This document shows, in pieces, positions 1-8,396 of a DNA stretch of 64,000 nt (position 1 is its first letter; each line of letters opens with the position of its first letter). This DNA comes from Glaciimonas soli (GTDB lineage: Bacteria > Pseudomonadota > Gammaproteobacteria > Burkholderiales > Burkholderiaceae_D). Location: NCBI RefSeq assembly GCF_009497155.1, contig NZ_WINI01000001.1:1116001-1180000 (forward strand). Direction: 5' to 3'. Both the position numbers and the translations under genes were made by a program. Below the pieces are notes generated by a model that was not told the origin of the DNA, made no database searches, and saw only the letters and a program-made list of their open reading frames with translations.

Positions 1-1023
1 ATCTACCCTTCGCAGACTCGTATGTACTTCTTGCTCGATGAATTCCGGCTGGCCCTCTTCAATCATGAGCACCGCCTGCTTGGTTTGGCAAAAGCCGCGC
101 AACTCGTCGTCAATCAGCGGATAGGCCACGTTCATGACATACAGTGGCACGTCAGTATTGCCTTCCACGTCAGCCAAGCCCAGCAGTTGTAGCGCACGAA
201 TGACGGTGTTGTACATTCCGCCTTGTATGATCAACCCGTAGTCACCACTTTCATCACCGAAAAATTCATTGAGTTGTTCGCGTCGGATGAAGTCGACTGC
301 CGCTGGCCAGCGCTTGTTAATTTTTTCGTCTTCGTGGACAAAACTTGCCGGCGGCAACACGATACGACTAATGTCGCGCGATGGATTCTCCATCGCTTGC
401 GCCAGCGTAAATGAAGGTCGCACATTATCGCGAGCGACAAAATGGCCGTGCATGTGACAGGCACGAATGCGCATCTGCAACATCACTGGCGTGTTACTGG
501 CTTCCGACAACTCGAAGCTTTTTTCAACGGCACGTACGATCGACGGCAGATTCGGCCGCGGATCCAGCAGCCAGATTTGTGACTTCATCGCAAAGGCATG
601 CGAGCGTTCCTGCATGATGCTCGAACCTTCGCCATAGTCTTCGCCGACAATGATTAATGCGCCGCCTGTGACACCACCCGAGGCCAGATTGGACAATGGA
701 TCGGATGCGACGTTGGTGCCAGCCGTGGCCTTGAATGTAATAGCACCGCGCAAAGGATAATTAACTGAAGCAGCCAATGTTGCTGCAGCAGTGGCTTCAC
801 TGGCGCTGCTTTCGAAATGAATACCAAGCTCTTCCATGATATCGCTGGCATCGGCAAGCACATCCATCAAATGCGAAATGGGTGCGCCCTGATAACCGGC
901 AACATAAGAAACTCCTGATTGCAAAAGGGCTTTGGTGACCGCGAGAATTCCTTCGCCGGCAAACACTTCGCCCTCTCCGATACGGAGTTTTTGTACTTCC
1001 TTCTTGAATGATCTTTCAGCCAT
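1..1023 (-). CDS. Indolepyruvate:ferredoxin oxidoreductase-like protein, N-terminal part (runs off window)
   Basis: Reading back from an ATG at 1023, preceded by CGGAGA 6 bases upstream, the frame stays open for 341 codons to the window edge, so only the N-terminal part is present. The protein begins MAERSFKKEV and carries the pyrimidine-binding (PYR) thiamine-enzyme pattern: YQGAPISHL near residue 40, an ESSASEATAAATLAASV stretch near 72, and SNLASGGVTGGALIIVGEDY near 110. This is the layout of the alpha region of indolepyruvate ferredoxin oxidoreductase, which converts aryl-pyruvates to aryl-acetyl-CoA with ferredoxin as acceptor. The [4Fe-4S] and gamma-type domains would lie outside the window. 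It is the last visible gene of the minus-strand group starting at 6527, but has its own upstream region containing a LysR relic. The family call is firm; the substrate (indole-, phenyl- or other arylpyruvate) is not visible. Confidence 0.85.
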   Translation of the reverse strand, partial: MAERSFKKEVQKLRIGEGEVFAGEGILAVTKALLQSGVSYVAGYQGAPISHLMDVLADASDIMEELGIHFESSASEATAAATLAASVNYPLRGAITFKATAGTNVASDPLSNLASGGVTGGALIIVGEDYGEGSSIMQERSHAFAMKSQIWLLDPRPNLPSIVRAVEKSFELSEASNTPVMLQMRIRACHMHGHFVARDNVRPSFTLAQAMENPSRDISRIVLPPASFVHEDEKINKRWPAAVDFIRREQLNEFFGDESGDYGLIIQGGMYNTVIRALQLLGLADVEGNTDVPLYVMNVAYPLIDDELRGFCQTKQAVLMIEEGQPEFIEQEVHTSLRRVD

Positions 1024-1103
1024 GCTATCTCCGTTTTATAAATTCGTTCCGAGCGGATGCGCAGTCACTTCACAGTCATGGCATCACGTCTCGAATTCGC
1101 TCA

Positions 1104-1168
1104 TTTGAGTTTAGTTGTGCTACATGACATCAGTCAAATAGATGAACTTTGTTTGCGGAATAAATGCG
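1104..1168 (+). promoter_or_regulatory. Divergent promoter/operator copy shared with the 6807-6871 region
   Basis: The 65 bases before the relic's ATG match the 65 bases before the intact LysR ATG, with exactly the same spacing. Conserved words include TTTGAGTTTAGTTG, GTCAAATAGAT and GCGGAATAAAT. LysR-type regulators normally bind between divergent genes, so this is probably the operator of the oxidoreductase gene. The intact LysR at 6872 may still act on it in trans; that part is inference. Confidence 0.6.
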
Positions 1169-1329
1169 ATGGATTCAATAGACTTGAATTCAAGGTGCAA
1201 CAGGTTTTGCACGCAAAAACGAAAACAGGCGGCCCGACTCTGACAGGAACGCTGAAAACGTTGAGGCGGTCCATGTCGCCACTGCATGAAGGCTACCTGC
1301 GCATGACGCGCAAACACCTCAGCTCGTAG
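1104..1329 (+). pseudogene. Relic of a LysR-family regulator, internally deleted
   Basis: This stretch is a decayed copy of the intact LysR gene at 6872-7774. From an ATG at 1169 the DNA follows the intact gene's first ~85 bases (VLHAKTKTGGPTLTG here versus VLHAITEEGSLTLAG). It then jumps across about 400 bases to a second matching piece (PLHEGYLRMTRK versus PLFHEAYVCMTRK) and ends at TAG 1327-1329. A small deletion after the ATG shifts the frame, so the original start no longer reads into the homologous part. It lies divergent to the oxidoreductase gene at 1023, just as the intact LysR gene lies divergent to the porin gene. It cannot encode a working regulator. Confidence 0.8.
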
Positions 1330-1375
1330 CGCCGATTAGGTGCCTCACTGAATTGGAAATGGAAGGAAGAGGCTG

Positions 1376-1400
1376 GGCTGAATCCTTTCCAGATTCAGCC
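1376..1400. terminator. Hairpin, possible terminator
   Basis: GGCTGAATC, a 7-base loop (CTTTCCA) and GATTCAGCC form a perfect 9-bp stem between the LysR relic and the end of the flavoenzyme gene at 1567. There is no strong T-run on either side, so rho-independent function is uncertain. Confidence 0.4.
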
Positions 1401-1566
1401 AGAAGTATGAAAGCAAACCGCATGGGGTGGCGCGGCAACCTTATTCACAACTACTGCAATTTTCGTTGTCTTGAGGATAGCCGGCGCTGCGCTAACGATA
1501 ATGTAATCGTTATCAATGATGAGTTGGTTTGAGGAGCCTTGCAGCGTCAATGCTCCTCGCCCGCGT
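1401..1566 (-). other. Coding-like stretch without a recognised gene
   Basis: On the minus strand an open frame overlapping the end of the flavoenzyme gene continues to a stop at 1395 and reads GALTLQGSSNQL and DNDYIIVSAAPAILKT, which looks like a beta-rich protein tail. No start codon with a ribosome binding site is visible and no family is recognised. It may be a fragment of a lost gene or chance. Confidence 0.2.
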
Positions 1567-3153
1567 TCAAGCTCGACTGAGTTGATTTGCGACCAGCAGC
1601 CCTGAACCGCCAGCAAGTCCTGGCCCTGGATGCGTTGACGCGCCAATCTGATACAGACTCTGATAAGGCGTGTTATGCCCGCGCTTACCGCGCGACCCTG
1701 CAAATGGTCTTAGCCAGAAAAACTGGTCAGGTGAACATATCCCCGAATAAGGATCGCCCCCAACGAGATTACAGTTCAATTTCTCCAGATCGGCAGGAGA
1801 ATAGGCGCGACGGCCAACGATTTTCTCCCCAAGTCCTGGCATCACCTTTTCCATTCGACGTTGAACCCGGTCGGCGACTTGCTCACGCACGGCCTCGTTC
1901 CAACGACCATCGGCTGGAACTTCGATCTCGCCGAGCGCATCGCCATTTAATCGGGATGGCATCTCCTGGAGCTGAATCCATAGAATCGCGCCCCCCGCCG
2001 GTGCGCGGCTCGGATCGACGGCAGTCGGTTGCCCGATTGCCACGGTCGGTCGTGCAGGAATCAAACCATTGTTGGCTTCGGTAACCGCCATACAAACTGC
2101 CTCCATGTTTTCCGTCAGATGAATGAGCGGTACTTTGGCAAGTTCAGGATCACACCAGTCCGGCGGAGAAGACAGCGCAAAATGAATCTGCATATCGCCA
2201 CGACCATAGCGATATGCTTGTGCGCGTTCGCGCCATTCTGGCGGCGCATCGGGTAATAAGCTACCGTAGAGCTGCGTCGGCGTAACATTGCAGACGACCG
2301 CCTCGCGTGCCTGCAATTCTTTACCACCTGCAAATACACCTACGGCGCGCCGATTTTCGATCAGCACCCGATCGACGTTCGTGCCGGTTAAAAACGTCCC
2401 GCCATGCCGTTCGATCATCGTCCGGAAGGCCTTGATCAGATTAGAGCTTCCGCCTTTTACAACAGGCATTCCATTCGCAACCACGGCCGCGAACGTCAGT
2501 TTGGCAATGAGGCCAGAACACGCGTCGTCCGGGCCCATACCGGTATGCAGCGCCCACGGCGCAATCGCTGCACGGGCAAGATCCGAACGCAAATCACGCG
2601 AGCCCCAACGACGAAAGCTTTCGAGTGAACTTGTCCCGAATTCAGCGAGACCATCGATACCGCGACGACGCCACTCATTCCAGAGCAGCTTCGCCATTTC
2701 CCATCCATAGGGATTCTTGCCCAGCAAACCGAACGTCAATGCAGCGTCGACCCCAAACAGTCGTTCCGCCGCTGCAGCAAAAGTCTTGCCGTCCCCTGCG
2801 CAAATTGCATCAAGGCGCGATGCCGTATCCTGAAGATCCTGGCGTAGCGCCAGCGATCGCCCATCGGGAGTAACCACGCCCGTCGAATAGTCTCCCTGAA
2901 CAAACTCCAGACCTGCGCTGTGCAATTCCGATTTCAACTCTGCGTAAGCCGGACTGCCCACGAAAAGCGGATACCACGATGACAGAATATCGTGGGTGTA
3001 TCCCTTGAACAGTTCCTCACTACGAATGCAGCCGCCCAGTTCGTCATTGCGTTCGATCACCAGTACCCGCTTACCGCGTCGCGCCAGTAAAGCAGCACAC
3101 ACCAGCGAGTTCATGCCGCTTCCCACGATGATCACATCTGTCTCTTTCTGCAT
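1567..3153 (-). CDS. FAD-dependent oxidoreductase of the phytoene desaturase/amine oxidase type
   Basis: This 528-residue protein has an N-terminal dinucleotide-binding fold (VIIVGSGMNSLVCAALLARR, residues 8-27, then VIERNDELGG). Its C-terminal flavin segment reads YQIGASTHPGPGLAGGSG, typical of CrtI-like desaturases and NAD(P)/FAD-dependent oxidoreductases. The ATG at 3153 has GGAG 7 bases upstream. No other carotenoid gene is present, so carotenoid desaturation is unlikely; related enzymes occur in aromatic and cyclic-acid degradation clusters. It follows the VOC gene on the same strand with a 153-bp gap. The substrate is unknown. Confidence 0.8.
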   Translation of the reverse strand: MQKETDVIIVGSGMNSLVCAALLARRGKRVLVIERNDELGGCIRSEELFKGYTHDILSSWYPLFVGSPAYAELKSELHSAGLEFVQGDYSTGVVTPDGRSLALRQDLQDTASRLDAICAGDGKTFAAAAERLFGVDAALTFGLLGKNPYGWEMAKLLWNEWRRRGIDGLAEFGTSSLESFRRWGSRDLRSDLARAAIAPWALHTGMGPDDACSGLIAKLTFAAVVANGMPVVKGGSSNLIKAFRTMIERHGGTFLTGTNVDRVLIENRRAVGVFAGGKELQAREAVVCNVTPTQLYGSLLPDAPPEWRERAQAYRYGRGDMQIHFALSSPPDWCDPELAKVPLIHLTENMEAVCMAVTEANNGLIPARPTVAIGQPTAVDPSRAPAGGAILWIQLQEMPSRLNGDALGEIEVPADGRWNEAVREQVADRVQRRMEKVMPGLGEKIVGRRAYSPADLEKLNCNLVGGDPYSGICSPDQFFWLRPFAGSRGKRGHNTPYQSLYQIGASTHPGPGLAGGSGLLVANQLSRA

Positions 3154-3306
3154 CCATATCTCCGTTTTTTATGCACCCACTTTGGGGTATTTTTTTACAT
3201 GCGCGCTGTCTGGCTCTTGACGACTACCGCATGTGGAACTACGAGACCCGCAGCAATGTGCTTGGCACCTGCATGATGTTCCACGCACTGCTTCGGGTTT
3301 TCCAGA

Positions 3307-3870
3307 TTACTTGCCGGTAGTCAGTGAATGCGGACGCCCATATAGCCGGGCATCAGTCTTGTCCATAAACGGCAAATGATTATATTCGACCAACTCCAAT
3401 TGATTACCGAACGGATCCAGAAAATAATTGACGCGCAGACCTGCACATGGTCCGTCGGAAATGACGATAGGGCCATCCATTACTGCCAGCCCTCGCTCGC
3501 GCAGAAACGCTAACGCTACATCCAGGTTTTCGACTTTCAAAGCGATGTGACTGGCTCCAATATCGCAGTTGCGCGGTGGTTTCGTGGCTGCGTCGATCGG
3601 GCGCTCGTAGCGAAAGAGCTCTAACATCAGATTCTTTCCTAACGCCAGCATCGCAAAGTGCATGCTCGCATCGGCGATGTTCAGATGTGCGTCGGTCCAA
3701 TCTCTGCCATTTGGCATTCTCGGAAACTCTCGCGCGTCAAATGGTCCGAGTCTATACAGCTCGGTTGCGCCCATGACGTCGCAGTAAAAGCGAACCGCCT
3801 CGTCAAGGTCAGGCACTGTAAGCGCGACATGGTCGACGTGCATCAATCCCGGCAGGCTAGTGTGTTGCAT
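3307..3870 (-). CDS. VOC-family (glyoxalase/extradiol dioxygenase fold) protein
   Basis: The protein has 187 residues and two betaalphabetabetabeta modules with candidate metal ligands in the usual places: His in HVDHVAL near the start, Glu in MLELFRYE, His in GASHIAL, Glu in NQLELVEY. The ATG at 3870 has AAGGA 7 bases upstream and is preferred over a TTG six codons earlier that overlaps that site. VOC proteins include glyoxalases, extradiol dioxygenases, epimerases and resistance proteins. The size and C-terminal motif fit a single-subunit lyase or dioxygenase-like enzyme in a catabolic operon. It lies between the permease and the flavoenzyme. Confidence 0.75.
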   Translation of the reverse strand: MQHTSLPGLMHVDHVALTVPDLDEAVRFYCDVMGATELYRLGPFDAREFPRMPNGRDWTDAHLNIADASMHFAMLALGKNLMLELFRYERPIDAATKPPRNCDIGASHIALKVENLDVALAFLRERGLAVMDGPIVISDGPCAGLRVNYFLDPFGNQLELVEYNHLPFMDKTDARLYGRPHSLTTGK

Positions 3871-3945
3871 ATTTTTATTCCTTTGCAAAAAGTACTATGC
3901 CATCACGGCGGCCATCTGTTGTCAAACGGCCGCCATCACGCGCAA

Positions 3946-5385
3946 TCAGAATTTACTAAACGCGCGTTGAAATTCAGTCGATGGTTTAAACACAGTCAAA
4001 CGCAAGACCGGATACATCACCAGACAGATCAGCAACGTCGAAAAGAACTCAACCGGGATATAGCTGTTCAACACATAATGGGAAATCAGCACCGCACTGA
4101 TTGCCGTAGCGACGCCAGCCCAGTTGACCATTTCCGCAGCCTTCGAGATTTCCGCCTCACCGCCTTTAAAGAGACCTCTGACGATAAAGAAATCCGCTAC
4201 GATGACGCCAGCAAACGCGGTAGTCAGTACGCCAAGCATCGTTATCCATGAGTTGACGAGTGCCAGAATTTGCCCGTAGAGCATCAGCAAACCAATCAGA
4301 TTGGCGAAGATCACGAAGACCAGGCGACCTGGTCTCCAGTTAAACGCGTCAAACAGATTCGATAGCGAGAGTGAAGCGCTATAGGTGTTGATCACCTGCG
4401 CCTTGCCTTGGGCCAGCACCATCAACAGTGCGCCGATTCCCCCGCCGAACACGATGAATGCTGCCGCAATACTGTCAGGGCTTTGCAGTGTGGCCTTCTC
4501 CGCGGCTTCACGGGTCATTCCACCTGTATTCATGTAGAAATCGATCAGCGCTGGAATACCCGCGTACATGATGATACCGCCCAGTCCCAGCATCAGGATG
4601 TCCATCATGAGGTTGCCGATCAGCGCGGCAATGCCGATATCGCGAGAACTACGCGCATAACGCCCGAGATCAGCATCAACCAGCGCCAACGCACCTGCAG
4701 ATCCGATCAACACATTGACGCAAAAAATGAACTTGCTGACGTCACTGTCGATGCCCATTCCCTTAAGAACTTCAGTAGGGAACTGCGATCCGTACGAAGT
4801 CAAGTCACCGGCAGAATGCGAAACGCCGGATACAACCACGTAGGTGATGTACGCTATAACGAATAGAAACAGCACCAGTGTGACCGACGAAACACGTGCC
4901 ACCAGTGCAAAGCCATAGGCCGTCAGAAACACCCACGCCACACTAAGCAATCCATAGATGATGATGCGCGTGGTTAAGGTATCAGCGAGATTAAAATAAA
5001 ACAAAAATCCCTGATAGAGCAGCGCGTTTTCCAGTGCCAGAAAACCGATGATCATGAACGCAAAAATAAGGGACGAAATAATCGACCCCTTTTGCCCAAA
5101 ACCGTAATATCGGGACATGACCGTACTGGACAGTCCAGAGCGATACGCAACATGACCGCAAGCCCAGCCTAGCAACGAGCCACAAACTGTCACCAGCAGG
5201 CCCGCCATAATCGCAATTTTAAAACCGGCAACAAAAGTCACCAGCGCACCGAGGAATAACTGAACCAGCGTCGTAACGATGCCGGCGGTATTCCACGACA
5301 GAGCCAGCCAGCCCTGACGTGCGCTGGCTGGCACCTGCTCGAGTGCATGGTCCTCAATGGTAGAACTCAAATCTTGATCGCTCAT
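3946..5385 (-). CDS. NCS1 family (cytosine/purine/hydantoin-type) permease
   Basis: This 479-residue, strongly hydrophobic protein has about 12 membrane segments. The N-terminal part contains NTAGIVTTLVQLFLGALVTF and SRYYGFGQKGS, typical of the CodB-like branch of nucleobase:cation symporter-1 proteins. The ATG at 5385 has AAGGAG 6 bases upstream; a TTG six codons earlier is less likely. It would import a small nitrogen heterocycle across the inner membrane, after passage through the adjacent porin (5418-6527, 32-bp gap). The partner genes suggest a cyclic, perhaps N-containing, growth substrate. Confidence 0.85.
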   Translation of the reverse strand: MSDQDLSSTIEDHALEQVPASARQGWLALSWNTAGIVTTLVQLFLGALVTFVAGFKIAIMAGLLVTVCGSLLGWACGHVAYRSGLSSTVMSRYYGFGQKGSIISSLIFAFMIIGFLALENALLYQGFLFYFNLADTLTTRIIIYGLLSVAWVFLTAYGFALVARVSSVTLVLFLFVIAYITYVVVSGVSHSAGDLTSYGSQFPTEVLKGMGIDSDVSKFIFCVNVLIGSAGALALVDADLGRYARSSRDIGIAALIGNLMMDILMLGLGGIIMYAGIPALIDFYMNTGGMTREAAEKATLQSPDSIAAAFIVFGGGIGALLMVLAQGKAQVINTYSASLSLSNLFDAFNWRPGRLVFVIFANLIGLLMLYGQILALVNSWITMLGVLTTAFAGVIVADFFIVRGLFKGGEAEISKAAEMVNWAGVATAISAVLISHYVLNSYIPVEFFSTLLICLVMYPVLRLTVFKPSTEFQRAFSKF

Positions 5386-5417
5386 CGCGAACTCCTTAAT
5401 CAAATACCGTGTGAATG

Positions 5418-6527
5418 TCAGAAGAAATGGCGCATACCGACGCGAAAGGCCGTTTGGTTACTTCCGTCTGCAGGTCCGGACAGGATGATCTGCGCCTGAG
5501 CCTCGTTATTGTCGCCACTTGCGCGTTGATAAGTCACACTGGTATAAACGTTAGTACGCTTCGACAACGAATAGTCGAGCGTCAGGTTGAGTTGACTGGC
5601 CTTGTTATTGTTCAATTCAGCATTACCCTTCATGAACTGATAAGCGGCTACAACGTGAGTCGCCGGCGCAATCGGGTACATTCCTCCGATTTCGTACACG
5701 TCGACCTGCCCGCCGGTGAACGTGTTCTGTGTGGACGTGTAGAGCACATCGACAAAGCCTTGTGCCACGGCCATACGACCACCGATTCCCCAGTTACGTA
5801 TGCCTGAGTTTCCATTGTTGATAGTCGGATACTTCACATAGGTGTAAGCCGCATCAACCTGAAACGGACCGTATGAGTAATCCGCGCCGAAGCTCTGGGC
5901 ACTGTTTTGTGAGAATGAACCTGGCTGGCCACCTAGCGCCTGCATTGCACCAAATTTGAAACCGTTAAGATCCGGTGTTTCGTATTTGATCGCGTTCGAC
6001 AAGTGCTCACCTGCGACACGATCGAAATCGAACGCGCCGCTTGGCTGATTGGGAATCCCCAATGCATTGAACGGCCCCTGGCGTAAATTCTGCAACGAGA
6101 CGTAGGGGAACATCGGACCGTAACGTTGCACGGCTAACGACGTAAACATGAAATCTAATTGACTACCGAATTTCACGCTGCCCCATTTTGCATCCGTTAG
6201 TCCGACGTAGGACTGATGCGCAAACAGATTGCCGATTGATGCACCTGTGCCAGCGTTGAACTGTCCTTCCAGCACAAAATTGGCCGACAACCCTCCTCCC
6301 AGATCTTCGTTACCACGGAACCCAAACAAATTCGGAGACAGAACACCCGTGCCGAGCGATGCCTGGCTCTTGCCGCCAACGTTGGAAACATAGTCGATCC
6401 CGGTATCTATGAGCCCATAAATCGAGACGCTGCTCTGCGCGTATGCCGCGACCGGCGCAAAAAAACTTAGCCCGGCGATGATAGCGATATGTTTTCTTTG
6501 ACTCCTGCGCTTCTGCTTAGATTCCAT
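5418..6527 (-). CDS. Gram-negative porin (Burkholderiales type)
   Basis: The protein has 369 residues. A basic N-terminus and a hydrophobic segment end in AYAQ, a signal peptidase I site, followed by SSVSIYGLIDTGIDYVSN, the classic first strand of trimeric OmpC-like porins. It ends MRHFF with the C-terminal Phe needed for outer-membrane insertion. The ATG at 6527 has GGGGGAG 5 bases upstream; a GTG two codons earlier overlaps this site. It is the first gene of the minus-strand group and is divergent from the LysR gene at 6872, which probably controls it. Confidence 0.92.
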   Translation of the reverse strand: MESKQKRRSQRKHIAIIAGLSFFAPVAAYAQSSVSIYGLIDTGIDYVSNVGGKSQASLGTGVLSPNLFGFRGNEDLGGGLSANFVLEGQFNAGTGASIGNLFAHQSYVGLTDAKWGSVKFGSQLDFMFTSLAVQRYGPMFPYVSLQNLRQGPFNALGIPNQPSGAFDFDRVAGEHLSNAIKYETPDLNGFKFGAMQALGGQPGSFSQNSAQSFGADYSYGPFQVDAAYTYVKYPTINNGNSGIRNWGIGGRMAVAQGFVDVLYTSTQNTFTGGQVDVYEIGGMYPIAPATHVVAAYQFMKGNAELNNNKASQLNLTLDYSLSKRTNVYTSVTYQRASGDNNEAQAQIILSGPADGSNQTAFRVGMRHFF

Positions 6528-6719
6528 CTGCACTCCCCCTATTATTTTTCATTTACTTATCTCCTCGTTGGGCGTCGATCACTTTGTAACCGAACTATTT
6601 AGCTCTCTGAGTTAAAAATTCGTTGAATAAATATGCAGAGAATCACTCCATTACAGCGTCGCAAATGCGCACAAGGCTTTACCCTCGTTATGCTTTGTTC
6701 CTTGTCGCGATTTGATTTC

Positions 6720-6736
6720 GACGAATTTAATTCGTC
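6720..6736. promoter_or_regulatory. Perfect 17-bp palindrome between porin and LysR
   Basis: GACGAAT-TTA-ATTCGTC is a perfect inverted repeat with a 3-base centre, followed closely by a further CGAATTA. It lies in the 344-bp divergent region between the porin and LysR starts and is a plausible operator. No binding protein can be named from sequence. Confidence 0.45.
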
Positions 6737-6806
6737 AACGAATTAACAACTCAGTGCACTATTTTTTAATTTCAGTTTGTTCGGAAGTTCTTCAGACTTT
6801 CCTTGA

Positions 6807-6871
6807 TTTGAGTTTAGTTGCGCAATATGATATAGGTCAAATAGATAAACTTTTACTGCGGAATAAATACG
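6807..6871 (+). promoter_or_regulatory. LysR/porin divergent promoter region, duplicated at 1104-1168
   Basis: This is the 65-base segment directly before the LysR ATG, containing GTCAAATAGAT and AATATGATATAGG. It is kept in the decayed copy at 1104-1168 with the same spacing to the start codon. Survival of this block beside a dead regulator gene points to binding-site function. Confidence 0.5.
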
Positions 6872-7774
6872 ATGGATATCATGGAGATTGACCTCAACCT
6901 GCTGCGCGTTCTGCACGCAATAACGGAAGAAGGCAGCCTGACCCTGGCAGGAAATCGTCTCGGTCTCTCGCAACCGGCAGTAAGCTATGCGCTGGGACGA
7001 CTCAGGATTCTGTTCAATGACCCGCTGTTTGTTCGTAGTGGCAACACCATGCAACCGACGTCAACGGCCATGGAACTACTCGATCCGATTCGTCGGGTCA
7101 TGTCAGCCGCTCAGGATGCTCTACGTCACGCAGAACGTTTTATTCCTGCGCAAAGTACCAGGACTTTTCATCTCGCCATGTCGGACATTGGGGAAATAGT
7201 TTTCCTGCCACCGGTGTGCGAAAGGCTGGTTGCCATCGCACCGGGCATCCGATTAGAAGTGGTTCAATTGCCCCAGGCGCAAATCGAGGACGGGTTGCGT
7301 AGCGGCCGGATTGATGCCGCGATTGGCAACGTCCCAAGTCTGAAAACATCGACACGCTTCATGCCGCTATTTCATGAAGCCTACGTGTGCATGACCAGAA
7401 AACGACCCGGCCCGCTCAACCACAGATTGACGATAGACGAATATCTGGCGTTCCTGCATGTTTTTGTCGTATCGACAGAACACAGTCACCGCATGATCGA
7501 AGACTTTCTGCAGGAGCAAAAAATACAGCGCAAGATCGCATTGCAGATACCCCACTTCAGCGCAGTACCTGGAATTTTGCAGTGCACGGACTGGGCCGTG
7601 ACACTGCCGCGTCGAGCCGCAAAATACTTCAACAGTACCCGTAGTTTTTCGATATTCGAACTGCCGGTCGCCCTCCCTGAAGTCGAGGTAACGCTGCACT
7701 GGCATGCAGACTTCGAAGAAAGCGACGCCAATCGCTGGTTCCGCAATCTGCTGATCGACATACTTGCGGAATAA
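6872..7774 (+). CDS. LysR-family transcriptional regulator
   Basis: The protein has 300 residues. An N-terminal winged helix-turn-helix (LNLLRVLHAITEEGSLTLAG, then LSQPAVSYALGRLR near residues 34-47) is followed by a two-lobed substrate-binding domain, as in the NahR/LinR-like branch. It is divergent from the porin-permease-VOC-flavoenzyme group and likely activates it in response to the imported substrate. The MarR gene starts one base after its stop codon, so the two are probably co-transcribed and translationally coupled. A shrunken relic of a close paralogue lies at 1104-1329. Confidence 0.9.
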   Translation: MDIMEIDLNLLRVLHAITEEGSLTLAGNRLGLSQPAVSYALGRLRILFNDPLFVRSGNTMQPTSTAMELLDPIRRVMSAAQDALRHAERFIPAQSTRTFHLAMSDIGEIVFLPPVCERLVAIAPGIRLEVVQLPQAQIEDGLRSGRIDAAIGNVPSLKTSTRFMPLFHEAYVCMTRKRPGPLNHRLTIDEYLAFLHVFVVSTEHSHRMIEDFLQEQKIQRKIALQIPHFSAVPGILQCTDWAVTLPRRAAKYFNSTRSFSIFELPVALPEVEVTLHWHADFEESDANRWFRNLLIDILAE

Positions 7775-7775
7775 C

Positions 7776-8336
7776 ATGGCTGAACATCAATCCCCGAAAT
7801 CAATGAAAACAGACGGCGCAACCGAAACAAAGAATAACGAGATGGGTCTTGAAACACGCATAGAATCAGACGACCACCTTGCATTACGAGTGTGTCTGCG
7901 CTTGCTCTCCTGCGCCACCCAAATGGAAAACGAAGTTCGCAAGCATTTGCGAATCCGTTCCGGGATTTCATTGGCACGCTTCGACTATCTGGCGCAACTT
8001 CACCGACATCCCGAAGGACTGACGATGAGCGCCATTTCGCGTTGTCTGATGGTCACCGGCGGCAACGTCACCGGCCTGACCAACGAGTTGGAGAGCGAAG
8101 GTCTGGTGAGCCGCAGTGTCGACAGCAACGATCGCCGAACCTACCACGTGCGGCTAACGCCCAAAGGCCGTCGCATGTTCAAAAAAATCGCCGCTGAACA
8201 TGAGGCCTGGGTCGTTGACATGTTTTCAGGTTTGGGCGATGCGCGACAGGAGCAGTTGCATCGGCTGCTTGGTGAGCTGCGACAGCAGTTGTCAATCGCA
8301 ACGCAATCGGATGACGAAGAAAAAATCGAACGTTAA
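7776..8336 (+). CDS. MarR-family transcriptional regulator
   Basis: The protein has about 186 residues. The MarR winged helix is clear: LTMSAISRCLMVTGGNVTGL as recognition region, then LVSRSVDSNDRRTYHVRLTP as the wing with the conserved DxRxxxxxLT pattern. The ATG at 7776, one base after the LysR stop, is preferred over a TTG four codons earlier. MarR regulators of this type usually repress aromatic-acid or aryl-CoA genes and respond to the ligand or its CoA thioester. The thioesterase and aryl-CoA monooxygenase genes follow, and an inverted repeat at 9053-9077 between them is a candidate site. Confidence 0.88.
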   Translation: MAEHQSPKSMKTDGATETKNNEMGLETRIESDDHLALRVCLRLLSCATQMENEVRKHLRIRSGISLARFDYLAQLHRHPEGLTMSAISRCLMVTGGNVTGLTNELESEGLVSRSVDSNDRRTYHVRLTPKGRRMFKKIAAEHEAWVVDMFSGLGDARQEQLHRLLGELRQQLSIATQSDDEEKIER

Positions 8337-8356
8337 ACCAAATCGATCGTGATACC

Positions 8357-8382
8357 AAGGCTGCATCAGGTAATGCAGCCTT
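8357..8382. terminator. Hairpin between convergent genes
   Basis: AAGGCTGCAT, a 6-base loop and ATGCAGCCTT form a perfect 10-bp stem between the converging MarR and thioesterase genes. It is a likely bidirectional transcription end although no long T-run follows. Confidence 0.6.
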
Positions 8383-8396
8383 CGATACAAATCCGG

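Noticed and set aside
1587-2084. Long open frames opposite the flavoenzyme gene
   Set aside because: They are antisense shadows of a gene with clear motifs on the minus strand; the plus-strand products lack any family features.
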